Shown here piece by piece: positions 17,401 through 25,531 of a stretch of 64,000 bases of DNA (positions are counted from its first letter, which is position 1; each line of letters starts with the position of its first letter). The position numbers and the translations under genes are program-made. The notes below the pieces were generated by a model, which saw only the letters and a program-made list of their open reading frames with translations, made no database searches and was not told the DNA's origin. The stretch comes from Sphingomonas sp. 1F27F7B (GTDB lineage Bacteria; Pseudomonadota; Alphaproteobacteria; Sphingomonadales; Sphingomonadaceae), in contig NZ_SCMK01000010.1 of assembly GCF_005503355.1 (NCBI RefSeq), positions 62,001 to 126,000 on the forward strand, given 5' to 3'.

Positions 17401-20236
17401 CAACCCGGGCATATCGGGCGAAGTCTATGCGGTGGCGACCACCAAGGACGCCAATGGCAATGTCGCCCGCGCGACCAAGTCGGTCTGGCTGGTCGGCGAC
17501 GACGATTGGTGGTTCGGCGGCGACAATGGCGACCGCATGGACGTCATCCCCGAGAAGCAGGAATACAAGGCGGGCGAGACTGCCAAATTCCAGGTCCGCA
17601 TGCCCTTCCGCGAAGCGACCGCGCTGGTCACGGTGGAGCGCGAAGGCGTGCTCTCCAGCTTCGTCGTCGGCCTCACCGGCAAGGATCCGGTGATCGAAGT
17701 GCCGATGCCGGGCGATTATGCGCCGGACGTGTTCGTCTCGGTCATGGCGCTGCGCGGGCGCGTCACCGGCTGGCAGAACTGGCGCTCGAACATGGCGCGC
17801 GACTGGGGCGCGCCCTGGTCGAAGGACGGCGGCGAGGCGACCGCGACGGTCGATCTCGCCAAGCCCGCCTATCGCCTGGGCATCGCCAAGGTGAAGGTCG
17901 GCTGGGAAGGCCATAAGCTCGACGTCGCGGTCAAGGCCGACAAGGCGAGCTATGCCGCGCGCGACACGGCCAATGTCGACGTGACGGTGAAGGGCCCGGA
18001 CGGCAAGCCGGCGTCCAGCGCCGACGTCGCCTTCGTGGCGGTGGACGAGGCGTTGCTCCAGCTCGCCCCGAACGACAGCTGGAACCTGCTCGAGGCGATG
18101 ATGGGCGATCGCCCGATCTCGGTGCTAACCTCGACAGCGCAGACCCAGGTGGTCGGCAAGCGCCATTATGGCAAGAAGGCAGTTGAAGCCGGCGGCGGTG
18201 GCGGCGGGGATCTTTCGGGCCTCAATCGCGAGAATTTCCAGCCGGTGCTGCTCTGGAAGGGCAAGGTCGCGCTGGATGCCGACGGTCATGCCAGGGTCCC
18301 GGTGCCGCTCAACGACGCGCTGACGTCGTTCAAGCTCGTCGCAGTGGCGACGTCCGGCCCGCAGCTCTTCGGCACGGGCATGGCGAGCATCCGTTCGTCG
18401 CAGGACCTGACCATCTATCCGGGCGTGCCGCAGCTGGTGCGCACCGGCGACCAGTTCGGCGCGATGTTCACGCTGCGCAACGGCTCGAACAAGCCGATGA
18501 AGGTGACCGCCACGGTGGCGCTGAACCCGGCCTATGCGACCGGCAAGCCGCTGACCGTGGAAATCCCGGCGGGCGGCGCCGCGCCGGTGGTGTGGAACCT
18601 CACCGCGCCGCCGCGCGACGGCAAGCTCAGCTGGACGGTCAGCGCCAAGACCGCCGACGGCAAGTCGAGCGACAAGGTGACCATCGTCCAGGCAGTGGCA
18701 CCGGCCGTGCCGGTCGAGACCTGGGCGGCGACGCTCGGCCGGGTCGGCACCGGCACCCAGTTCGCGATCGCGCCGCCCGCCGGCGCGCTGCCCGGCTTCG
18801 GCACGGTCGAAGTGAGCCTTACCGACAGCCTCGCGCCGCCGCTCTCGGGGGTGCGCGACTATATGCGCGCCTATCCCTATAATTGCCTCGAGCAGCGCAC
18901 GTCGCGGGCGATCGCGCTGGGCGACACAGGCATGTGGAACCTGATCGCGAGCGACATGCCCGCCTATCAGGATGGCGACGGACTGCTGCGCTACTGGCCG
19001 GGCGACTGGCCCGGCTCGGAAGCGCTGACTGCCTATATCCTCTCGGCCAGCGCCGAGGCCGGGCTGCCGCTGCCGGATGGCCCCAGGGCCAAGATGCTCG
19101 ACGCGATGAAGGCTGTGCTCGACGGCCGCCTGCGCCACGAGGATTATGGCGATGTCCGCCTGCAGCGCGTCGCCGCCTTCACGGCGCTGGCGCGGCAGGG
19201 CGCGGCGACGTCGGCGATGCTCGGCCAGATCGGCATGGCGCCGGCCGAAATGCCCACGGCCACGCTCTCCGACTATGCAATGGCGCTCGGCAAGGTGCAG
19301 GGCGTTGCCAATGGCGCGCAGCTTCGCCTCGATGCGGAGAAGGTGCTGCGCACCCGGCTGGTCTATGAAGGCACTCGCGTCGACTTGTCGGACAAGGGGC
19401 GCATGGCCTGGTGGCTGATGTCGTCGGACGACGAAGCGGCGATCAAGGCGCTGCTCGCCACGCTGGGCCGTCCGGGCTGGGAGAATGACGCGGGCAAGCT
19501 GATGGTCGGCATCGCCTCGCGCCAGCAGCGCGGCCATTGGGACACCACCACCGCCAATGCCTGGGGCACGATCCTCGCGCGGCGCTTCATGGGTCTCTAT
19601 CCGGCCGAGGCGATCGCGGGCGTCACCACCGCCAGCTTCGGTGGCAACAACCCGCTGAGCCTCAACTGGCCGCTCGCCGAGCCGCAGCGCAGCTTCGGCT
19701 TCCCGCTGCCGGCGCAGACGACGCCGCTGGTGATGAGCCAGTCGAGCGGCGCCGGCCCCTGGGCGTTCGTGCGGGTGAAGGCGGCGGTGCCGCTCACCCA
19801 GCCGCTGATGGCCGGGTACAAGATGACCAAGAAGGTCGAGGCGGTGAAACAGGCCGTCGCCGGCAGCTGGTCGCGCGGCGACGTCGTCAAGGTGACGATC
19901 AGCGTCGAGGCTTCGGCCGAGCGCAATTGGGTGGTGGTCAACGATCCGGTGCCCGCGGGCGCGACGATCGTCGGCAATCTCGGCGGCCAGTCCGAGCTGC
20001 TCGCCAAGGACAGCGGCACCGGCGAGGGCGTCTCGCCCAATTATATCGAGCGCGGCAATGACAGCTGGCGCGCCTTTTACGGCTGGGTGCCGCGCGGCAG
20101 CTTCACGGTGTCGTACGTGATGCGGCTCGACGCGGCGGGCAAGTTCAACCTGCCCGCCACGCGGGTCGAGGCGATGTACGCGCCCGAGATCCGCGCGCAG
20201 CTGCCCAATGCCGTGATGACCGTGGCGCAGCGGTGA
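14477..20236 (+). CDS. yfhM: Bacterial alpha-2-macroglobulin family protein
   Basis: A 1919-residue periplasmic protease-trap protein. A signal peptide (MKLVARLGVLALVLAPIGAV) is followed by macroglobulin-like beta domains, a bait region and the thioester domain. The thioester signature is intact: PYNCLEQRTS with Cys1470 and its partner Gln. Family members undergo bait cleavage, after which the thioester traps the attacking protease. In E. coli the homologue is a lipoprotein partner of PBP1C. I see no lipobox Cys after this signal peptide, so this one may be soluble or anchored otherwise. ATG 14477 has a strong GGGGGAGG site upstream. The stop overlaps pbpC (GTGA at 20233), the classical pairing. 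Confidence 0.95.
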   Translation: MKLVARLGVLALVLAPIGAVTAFGDNSPQVEMATPGVGDGAIERFTARFNVAMVPLGDPRAESPFKVDCPVGGQGRWVDQQTFVHEFTGPLPGGVTCKFTLRDGLKSLSGYALQGQKEFTVDSGGPIARAVLPNRYGSEIEEDQVFVVAANLAPDPASVGANAYCAVDGLGEKIPVDVLPADVAPKLLADLGTDRWEVRSFLTEAGLPQALPEKAEDRAKSLASVVAVKCRRPLPAGRDMALVWGKDIKSASGRAAGTDQRFDFTVRKEFSARFECSRVNPQAGCSPVQDAWVRFSAPIPRAQAEAVRIRMADGRELAPVFTDDDKNKAAVADLKFKAPLPAETTAKLVLPADVKDESGRKLANAERFPLDVKFDAPPPLVKFAGNFGILEAREGGVLPVSVRNVEPELQGSQMTVTGQSLKVEGGDGEIAKWFRALADAAEDKSDEVKRGTETVRINQTGAKPLLTSASGKPLKIGLPGKGKDFEVVGIPLGQPGFYIVELASPRLGEALLGRKAPRYVAAGALVTNMSVHFKWGRDQSLVWVTALDSGQGVGEAEVRVTDACTGQLLAKGKTDASGRLGVPAGLPEPQTYTSCDHGSNDVLMISARKADDFSFTLTQWGDGIRPFDFDLNYGWSAPEQKFHTVFDRSLVRQGETIHMKHIVRQPIARGFAPSPAFSGTLRLSHRGSDTQYDLPLAIDANGAGETEWTAPQGAKMGDYDLTVLVKDAEGKEKTLWTGQSFKVDEYKLPTMKASVAGPKDAAVRPSALPLDLFVGYLSGGGAANLPVETRIGYFADFRTPDGYDGYSFGGRAMAEGTKPMDGEGEDEQVKLPPTQTLPATLGADGTTRINAEVPQTLEQNTTMLVEMDYQDANGQILTSSRRIPIFTSAVQLGIRSDGWLMKQDDLRLRFVALDTAGKPLANQPVSVELYSRQILTARRRLIGGFYAYDNQMKTTKLSATCSATTDAQGLASCQLNPGISGEVYAVATTKDANGNVARATKSVWLVGDDDWWFGGDNGDRMDVIPEKQEYKAGETAKFQVRMPFREATALVTVEREGVLSSFVVGLTGKDPVIEVPMPGDYAPDVFVSVMALRGRVTGWQNWRSNMARDWGAPWSKDGGEATATVDLAKPAYRLGIAKVKVGWEGHKLDVAVKADKASYAARDTANVDVTVKGPDGKPASSADVAFVAVDEALLQLAPNDSWNLLEAMMGDRPISVLTSTAQTQVVGKRHYGKKAVEAGGGGGGDLSGLNRENFQPVLLWKGKVALDADGHARVPVPLNDALTSFKLVAVATSGPQLFGTGMASIRSSQDLTIYPGVPQLVRTGDQFGAMFTLRNGSNKPMKVTATVALNPAYATGKPLTVEIPAGGAAPVVWNLTAPPRDGKLSWTVSAKTADGKSSDKVTIVQAVAPAVPVETWAATLGRVGTGTQFAIAPPAGALPGFGTVEVSLTDSLAPPLSGVRDYMRAYPYNCLEQRTSRAIALGDTGMWNLIASDMPAYQDGDGLLRYWPGDWPGSEALTAYILSASAEAGLPLPDGPRAKMLDAMKAVLDGRLRHEDYGDVRLQRVAAFTALARQGAATSAMLGQIGMAPAEMPTATLSDYAMALGKVQGVANGAQLRLDAEKVLRTRLVYEGTRVDLSDKGRMAWWLMSSDDEAAIKALLATLGRPGWENDAGKLMVGIASRQQRGHWDTTTANAWGTILARRFMGLYPAEAIAGVTTASFGGNNPLSLNWPLAEPQRSFGFPLPAQTTPLVMSQSSGAGPWAFVRVKAAVPLTQPLMAGYKMTKKVEAVKQAVAGSWSRGDVVKVTISVEASAERNWVVVNDPVPAGATIVGNLGGQSELLAKDSGTGEGVSPNYIERGNDSWRAFYGWVPRGSFTVSYVMRLDAAGKFNLPATRVEAMYAPEIRAQLPNAVMTVAQR

Positions 20237-22485
20237 CGGCGAAGGAGGCTTTCGACCGTCTCCTCGCCTTCGCCCGCCGCTGGACGAAGCGCATCGACGA
20301 CGCGCCCGAGGCGCTGCACGCGTGGTTCGGGCGCGAGCGGGCGGCCTGGCGGGAGAGGGGGTGGCGCGGTGTAGTCACGCCGCCGCGCCTGGCCGGCGTG
20401 ATCCTGACGCTGCTCTTCCTCCCCTCCGCCGGCTTCTGGTGGGCGACGCGTCCGCCGGCCCTGCCCGATTATGCCGCGGTCCGCGCCGGCTGGCATCCGT
20501 CCGAGGCCTGGCTCTACGATCGGCGTGGCGTGCTGATCGATTCCAGCCGCGTCGATTACCAGGCCCGCCGCCTTGCCTGGACGCCGCTGAAGGACGTGTC
20601 GCCGGTGGCGCGCGACATATTGATCGCGGCGGAGGATCGCCGTTTCCGCGCGCATGGCGGCGTCGACTGGATGGCGCTGAGCGGCGCGATGCGCGATCGG
20701 CTCGAGGGCAAGCGCGGGCGCGGCGCCTCGACGCTGTCGATGCAGGTTGCCGCCTATCTCGCCCCCGATCTCGCTGCGCCGGGCAGTCGCGGCGTGCGCG
20801 ACAAGCTTCGTCAGATGCGCGCGGCATGGGGCCTGGAATCGCGCTGGTCGAAGGACCAGATTCTCGAAGCCTATCTCAACCTTGCCGGCTTTCGGGGCGA
20901 GGCCCAGGGTATCGGCGCCGCCGCGCTAGGCCTGTTCGGGAAGACCCCGGCGGCACTGACGCGCGACGATGCGCTGCTGCTCGCGGCGCTGCTGCCCAAT
21001 CCGCAGGCCGCCTCCACCCAGGTCGCTCGCCGCGCCTGCGCACTCAGCCGGGAGCGGGACTGCGCTCGTTTCGCCGGCGCCGCCGCCTCGATGCTGGGGC
21101 CCGCGCGCAGCCTGGCACTCGATCCGGGCCTTGCCCCGCATTTATCCGCCGCGCTGCTCACCAGGCCGGGCGCCAAGATTGTCACCACGCTCGACGCGGG
21201 TATCCAGCGCGCTGCGATCACGGCGCTCAAACGCCAGCTCCAGGGACTGGGCGGCAGCCGCGCCCGCGACGGCGCGGTGGTGGTGGTCGACAATGCCTCG
21301 GGCGATGTGCTCGCCTATGTCGGCGGCATCGGCGGCGAGAGTACCGCGCCCGCGGTCGACGGCGCCTCTTCCTATCGCCAGGCGGGATCGACGCTGAAGC
21401 CCTTCCTCTATGCGATGGGCATCGAGAAGGGCTATCTGACCGCCGCCTCGATCCTCGACGATTCCCCGGTCCAGCTCGACACTGCCTCGGGGCTCTACGT
21501 CCCCCAGAATTACGACAAGGCGTTCAAGGGCCCGGTGTCCGCCCGTATCGCGCTGGCCGGTTCGCTCAACGTGCCGGCGGTGCGCACGCTGCTGCTCACC
21601 GGCGTCGACGCCTTTCGGGATCGCCTGTGGGATACCGGCTATCGCGGGCTGGTCGAGGACGGGCAATATTATGGCTATTCGCTCGCGCTCGGCTCGGCCG
21701 AGGTCACGCTGATGGAGCAAGTCGCCGCCTATCGCAGCCTCGCGCTCGAGGGCCGCTGGGCGCCGCTGCGGCTGACGCTGGACGCGAAGACCGAGCCGCT
21801 GCGCCGCACGACTTCGCCCCAGGCCGCGTGGATCGTTGCCGACATGCTCGCCGATCCCAATGCCCGCGCCGGCACCTTCGGCGTCGATTCGGCGCTGCGC
21901 CTGCCCTTCTGGGCGGCGGTGAAGACCGGCACCTCCAAGGCGATGCGCGACAATTGGTGCATCGGCTTCACCGATCGGTTCACTGTCGGCGTGTGGGTCG
22001 GCAATCTTGAAGGCGATCCGATGCGTGCCGTTTCGGGCACCAGCGGCGCGGCGCCGGTATGGCGCGACGTGATGCTCGCGCTCAACCAGGGCAGCCCCGG
22101 CAGGGCCCCGCGGCGCCCCGATGGGATCGAGGCCCGCCAGGTCCGCTTCGCCGCCGGCATGGAGCAGCCGCGCCAGGAATATTTCCTGAAGGGCACCGGC
22201 TTCAACCGCGTCGCCTTCGCGCCTGCCGAATCGCGGCGGCCGCGTATCGTCAATCCGGTCGCCGGCAGCGTCTACGCGCTCGATCCGGACATTCCGCGGG
22301 ACAATCAGCGCCTCGCCATCTCGGTGTCGGGCCGGGCGCTCGGCCACCGGTTGATCCTCGACCGGCGCGATCTCGGCACCGCGGATTCGCGCCCCTTGAT
22401 CCTCGCCCCGCCGGGGAAGCATCGCCTCGCGCTGATCGATCTTGACGGCAAGGTGATCGACCAGGTGCTGTTTACCATCCGATAG
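20233..22485 (+). CDS. pbpC: Penicillin-binding protein 1C (bifunctional glycosyltransferase/transpeptidase)
   Basis: A 750-residue class A PBP that polymerises lipid II and can crosslink peptides. The membrane anchor is near residue 53-73. The GT51 domain shows AAEDRRFRAHGGVDW with the catalytic Glu, and RGASTLSMQVAAYL. The transpeptidase domain has SxxK (AGSTLKPFLY), SxN (AGSLNVPAVR) and KTGTS. The last ~90 residues form the PBP1C-specific beta domain. The GTG start at 20233 overlaps the macroglobulin stop, so the two are translationally coupled. This genetic link is conserved widely and is thought to protect and repair the wall after protease attack. Confidence 0.95.
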   Translation: MTAKEAFDRLLAFARRWTKRIDDAPEALHAWFGRERAAWRERGWRGVVTPPRLAGVILTLLFLPSAGFWWATRPPALPDYAAVRAGWHPSEAWLYDRRGVLIDSSRVDYQARRLAWTPLKDVSPVARDILIAAEDRRFRAHGGVDWMALSGAMRDRLEGKRGRGASTLSMQVAAYLAPDLAAPGSRGVRDKLRQMRAAWGLESRWSKDQILEAYLNLAGFRGEAQGIGAAALGLFGKTPAALTRDDALLLAALLPNPQAASTQVARRACALSRERDCARFAGAAASMLGPARSLALDPGLAPHLSAALLTRPGAKIVTTLDAGIQRAAITALKRQLQGLGGSRARDGAVVVVDNASGDVLAYVGGIGGESTAPAVDGASSYRQAGSTLKPFLYAMGIEKGYLTAASILDDSPVQLDTASGLYVPQNYDKAFKGPVSARIALAGSLNVPAVRTLLLTGVDAFRDRLWDTGYRGLVEDGQYYGYSLALGSAEVTLMEQVAAYRSLALEGRWAPLRLTLDAKTEPLRRTTSPQAAWIVADMLADPNARAGTFGVDSALRLPFWAAVKTGTSKAMRDNWCIGFTDRFTVGVWVGNLEGDPMRAVSGTSGAAPVWRDVMLALNQGSPGRAPRRPDGIEARQVRFAAGMEQPRQEYFLKGTGFNRVAFAPAESRRPRIVNPVAGSVYALDPDIPRDNQRLAISVSGRALGHRLILDRRDLGTADSRPLILAPPGKHRLALIDLDGKVIDQVLFTIR

Positions 22486-22505
22486 CGCGGAAATGGAAGA
22501 ATGTT

Positions 22506-22550
22506 GAGGGAGCGAAACGCTATCTCGTGCGTTTCAGCATATGGTCCCTC
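22506..22550 (+). terminator. Extended hairpin after pbpC
   Basis: An outer arm GAGGGA (22506-22511) pairs with TCCCTC (22545-22550). An inner perfect 7-bp repeat GAAACGC (22514-22520) pairs with GCGTTTC (22529-22535) around an 8-nt loop. It follows the pbpC stop by 20 bp and precedes the convergent bamE end. There is only a short CCCTTT tract, so it is either an imperfect terminator or an mRNA 3' stabiliser. Confidence 0.4.
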
Positions 22551-22673
22551 CCCCTTTCGGGACCGTGCCCACCGGCACCGGCCGCGCGGCTCGAAAGGCG
22601 GCGCGGCCGAAGCTGCCGTTGGATCAATGACTTGGATGCGGTTCAGCCCGTCCGGGCCGAAGCCGGCGTGCGA

Positions 22674-23159
22674 CTAGGGGCCGTTGCCGCCACCAGCACC
22701 GCCGCCGGCGCCGCCGGTGCCCGGAGCACCGACAGTGCCGATATTGCCGAACAGATCCTCGAAGAAGCCGCGCTTGTGGCCCAGCGTCGGAGTCGTCTTG
22801 CCATAGGGATCGACCGAGGCGATCAATTCCTTGCCCATGCGATCGACTGCGACGACATTGCCCTTCGCATCGAAGCTGACGCGTAGCGTCGTCTGGTCCT
22901 GGGCCTTGAGGCTCTGATAGCCGAGGTTCGAGCTCTGGCGCGAGATATAATACCACTCGCCTTCGTTGAACTGGCTGGTGAAGGTCGGGCGACCCAGCGT
23001 CCGGAGCACCGATTCGCGCGTGTCGATCCCGGGCTGCACCGAATCGACCAGTTCCTTGTCGATGATGTAACCCTGGTGCGTGCGCACCGGCACGCAGGCG
23101 GTGGTGCCAAGCGCGGCTGCCAGCAGGGCGGCGCCAAGCGCGCGGGCGGGAATCGGCAT
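22674..23159 (-). CDS. bamE: Outer membrane protein assembly factor BamE (SmpA/OmlA) lipoprotein
   Basis: A 161-residue lipoprotein of the BAM complex, which folds beta-barrel proteins into the outer membrane. The signal peptide ends in a lipobox with the lipidated Cys22 (LGTTAC). The SmpA/OmlA fold follows: HQGYIIDKELVDSVQPG, then TRESVLRTLGRPT and EWYYISR, the usual BamE core. The C-terminus is a glycine-rich low-complexity tail (GGAGGGAGGG) of unclear role. Start 23159 was chosen for the lipobox signal peptide; the frame is open further upstream. It is divergent from the bc1 chaperone gene with about 130 bp between starts. Confidence 0.93.
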   Translation of the reverse strand: MPIPARALGAALLAAALGTTACVPVRTHQGYIIDKELVDSVQPGIDTRESVLRTLGRPTFTSQFNEGEWYYISRQSSNLGYQSLKAQDQTTLRVSFDAKGNVVAVDRMGKELIASVDPYGKTTPTLGHKRGFFEDLFGNIGTVGAPGTGGAGGGAGGGNGP

Positions 23160-23293
23160 TATGGTCTCCAGGCAAACGCATACCGGCGCCTTGATGCACG
23201 AGGTTGCATTGCATCGCGGGCCGTTCGCCTCAATATGCGGCAAAATGCGGCCAAACAAGGTCGCGCCCCCAGAATGCAGGACCGAACCGGCAC

Positions 23294-23803
23294 ATGCGCT
23301 TGCTCAAGCGGCTCTTCCAGGCTCCCGACCGCGGTGCCGCCCCGATGCTCTACGCCGGCATCGTCGCGCGCGGCCGCGAAGCCCATTGGTATGAAGCGGG
23401 GCAGGTGCCCGACACGATCGACGGCCGTTTCGACATGATCGCCGCGGTGCTGAGCCTGGTCCTGCTCCGGCTCGAGCAGGATCCGCAGGCGGTGCCGTTC
23501 AGCACCCACCTCACCGAAGTGTTCATCGACGACATGGACGGGCAGCTCCGTCAGATCGGCATCGGCGACATCGTGGTCGGCAAGCATGTCGGCAAGATGA
23601 TGGGGATGCTGGGCGGCCGGCTCGGCGCTTATCGCGAGGCGTTGGCGGCGGGCGGTTTCGACGAGGCGCTGGTGCGCAACCTCTATCGCGGCGAGGCGCC
23701 GGCGCCCGCGGCGCTCGCCCATGTCGAGACCGAATTGCGTGCGCTCCACGCCGGTCTCGCCGGCACGCCGGTCGCCACCCTGATCGGCGGAGCGCTGGCA
23801 TGA
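23294..23803 (+). CDS. Ubiquinol-cytochrome c chaperone family protein (CBP3/UQCC1-like)
   Basis: A 169-residue protein starting MRLLKRLFQ. Motifs such as WYEAGQVPDTIDGRFDMI, FIDDMDGQLRQIGIGD and GKHVGKMMGMLGGRLG match the bacterial homologues of mitochondrial CBP3, which assists assembly of cytochrome b into the bc1 complex. It is probably membrane-associated on the cytoplasmic side. Its stop overlaps the next gene by 4 bp (ATGA at 23800-23803), so it is coupled to the DUF177 gene. The same pair is seen in other alphaproteobacteria. Confidence 0.9.
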   Translation: MRLLKRLFQAPDRGAAPMLYAGIVARGREAHWYEAGQVPDTIDGRFDMIAAVLSLVLLRLEQDPQAVPFSTHLTEVFIDDMDGQLRQIGIGDIVVGKHVGKMMGMLGGRLGAYREALAAGGFDEALVRNLYRGEAPAPAALAHVETELRALHAGLAGTPVATLIGGALA

Positions 23804-24351
23804 TCCAGAGCGAATTCAACCGGCCGCAGCGGCTCGACACGATCGGCGCCGGGGAGAGCCAGGTCCATGTCGCGGCCGAGCCGAACGAACGCTCCGCCCT
23901 AGCCGAGCGCTTCGGGCTCAAGGCCATCGATCGCCTCGTCGCCGATTATCGCATCCGCCGCGACGCGCAGGGCATCGTCGCGACCGGCCATCTTTCCGCG
24001 CGGGTCATCCAGGCGTGCGTGATCACCGACGATCCCGTGCCGGCGGCGATCGAGGAGGATTTCGCGATCCGTTTCCTGCCCGAGACTCAGGGTGAAGGCG
24101 GCGACGATGAAATCGAGCTGAGCGAGGACGAGTGCGACATCGTCTTCTATTCGGGCGGCGCGATCGACCTGGGCGAGGCCGCGGCGGAGACGCTGGCGCT
24201 GGCGCTCGATCCCTATCCGCGCAGCCCCGCCGCGGAAGCCGCGCTGCGCGACGCCGGCGTGATCAGCGAGGAGGAGGCGACGCGCCTCGCCGAGGAGAGC
24301 GGCCCGTTCGGGGGGCTCGCCGGCCTCAGAGGCAAGCTCGGCGAGAGCTGA
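23800..24351 (+). CDS. YceD/DUF177 family protein
   Basis: A 183-residue acidic protein. The DUF177 pattern is visible: GHLSARVIQACVITDDPVPA followed by EEDFAIRFLPE, an acidic stretch, then IDLGEAAAETLALALDPYPR and a C-terminal GGLAGL motif. In many bacteria DUF177 precedes rpmF and in plants it is involved in 23S rRNA accumulation. Here it is coupled to the bc1 chaperone instead. Some family members have two Cys residues that are not both seen here. The specific function is unknown. Confidence 0.88.
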   Translation: MIQSEFNRPQRLDTIGAGESQVHVAAEPNERSALAERFGLKAIDRLVADYRIRRDAQGIVATGHLSARVIQACVITDDPVPAAIEEDFAIRFLPETQGEGGDDEIELSEDECDIVFYSGGAIDLGEAAAETLALALDPYPRSPAAEAALRDAGVISEEEATRLAEESGPFGGLAGLRGKLGES

Positions 24352-24353
24352 GC

Positions 24354-24863
24354 ATGCCCGGCCGCCGCATCGCGATCTCGGGCTGCTCGGGCGGCGGCAA
24401 GTCCACGCTGCTCGCTGCGCTGGCCCGGCGCGGCTTCGCCACCGTCGCCGAGCCCGGGCGGCGGATCATCGCCACGGGCGGCCCGATGCCCTGGGACGAC
24501 CCGGCGGGTTTCGCCCGCCGCGCGATCGCACTTGCCCGCGCCGATCTGGACGCGTCCGCGCGGCTCTCCGGGCCGGTCTTCTTCGATCGTGGGCTGATCG
24601 ACGCGGTGGTCGCCCTCCGGCATGCCACCGGCGAAACGGTCTCCTTCGATCCTGCGGATCGCTACGACCATGTCTTCCTCGCCCCGCCCTGGCCCGAGGT
24701 CCACGTTGTCGACGCCGCCCGGCGCCACGGCATGGACGAAGCGCTGGCGGAATATGCGCGGCTCGAAGCCGCCTGGCCCGCATTCGGCTATGCGATTGCG
24801 TTGCTGCCGAAGATCGATGTCGAGGCCCGCGCCGATTTCGTGCTGGCGCGGCTCTCGGGCTAG
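24354..24863 (+). CDS. Small AAA_28-type P-loop ATPase
   Basis: A 169-residue protein starting 2 bp after the DUF177 stop. The P-loop ISGCSGGGKSTLL is at residues 7-19. It is followed by EPGRRIIATGG, an FDRG motif near residue 80 and a VFLAPPWPE motif. This resembles the AAA_28 (NadR/Ttd14-like) group of predicted nucleotide or nucleoside kinases. The substrate is unknown. The tight spacing suggests it is the last gene of the chaperone-DUF177 operon. Confidence 0.78.
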   Translation: MPGRRIAISGCSGGGKSTLLAALARRGFATVAEPGRRIIATGGPMPWDDPAGFARRAIALARADLDASARLSGPVFFDRGLIDAVVALRHATGETVSFDPADRYDHVFLAPPWPEVHVVDAARRHGMDEALAEYARLEAAWPAFGYAIALLPKIDVEARADFVLARLSG

Positions 24864-24883
24864 GACTCATATCCTGCCTTCGT

Positions 24884-24909
24884 CACCCCGGAACGAGACC
24901 GGGATGGTG
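24884..24909. repeat. REP-like palindrome / bidirectional terminator
   Basis: CCCGG (24887-24891) and CCGGG (24899-24903) form a stem with flanking CACC/GGTG pairing in the 79-bp gap between two convergent genes. It resembles a degenerate copy of the GTCACCCCGG...CCGGGGT-type intergenic repeat common in sphingomonad genomes; a second, cleaner copy lies at 35578-35598. It may serve as a bidirectional transcription stop. Confidence 0.45.
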
Positions 24910-24942
24910 AAGGGAAATCAGGTATTTGTCGGAGTTCCCAAC

Positions 24943-25422
24943 CTAGGCGTGCCCGACGATGTGCAGGTGCGGCGCACGGCTGTTCACGAACACTTCCTCG
25001 CGCGCGATGGGGGACCAGGGCAACCAGCGGAACCAGGTATAGACGGTCCGCCATGCGGCATCCTCGCCCCGGCCCTCGGCGCGCTGGAGCAGTGTCTTGT
25101 ACGGCCGCTTGGCGCGCGGCCAATAGAAGAGGTGCAGCCGGATGTCGCCGGTGACCAGCCCGTCGAGCGTGTCGATGAAGCTGGTCTCCGCTTCGGGATC
25201 GGCATCGAGGTGGAACTGGGCAGTGAACAGCGTGCTGCGGATCATCAGCATGTCGCGCGCCCAGACGAGCTTCAGCGCGATGCGCAAACCATATTGCACC
25301 GGCAGTTCGAGCTCCAGATAATCGGGGCCGGCATCGGCCCCGCGCATGCGCAGGCTATGCCGCTCGGCCAATACCGAGAACAGCGCCCTCGCCCGGGCCA
25401 CATGCCAGTCGCTGAAATCCAT
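24943..25422 (-). CDS. Conserved hypothetical protein, function unknown
   Basis: A 159-residue protein starting MDFSDWHVARARALF. No signal peptide or membrane helix is visible. It is rich in Arg/Leu with aromatic patches (HLFYWPRAKRPYKTLLQR, WRTVYTWFRWLPWSP). I do not recognise a family. Met 25422 was picked because the residues further upstream in the open frame look like non-coding sequence. It is convergent with the small ATPase gene and divergent from the CPBP protease gene. Confidence 0.6.
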   Translation of the reverse strand: MDFSDWHVARARALFSVLAERHSLRMRGADAGPDYLELELPVQYGLRIALKLVWARDMLMIRSTLFTAQFHLDADPEAETSFIDTLDGLVTGDIRLHLFYWPRAKRPYKTLLQRAEGRGEDAAWRTVYTWFRWLPWSPIAREEVFVNSRAPHLHIVGHA

Positions 25423-25531
25423 GGTGCCTTGATGGGCCCGCTGGGCGCGCGCCGCAATGGCAGTCGCGGCGGACTTGCCGTCATTGTGCTGGCGTGATAA
25501 CACAGTGCCACGGATCGCGAGGGGAGCGAAT

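Noticed and set aside
14321-17914. Upstream extension of the glycosyltransferase frame antisense to the macroglobulin gene
   Set aside because: The extension has shadow composition (His/Arg/Asp/Gly runs). The GT2 domain starts naturally near 14320.
22527-22886. Plus-strand frame over the end of bamE
   Set aside because: It lies antisense to the bamE coding region and has shadow composition.
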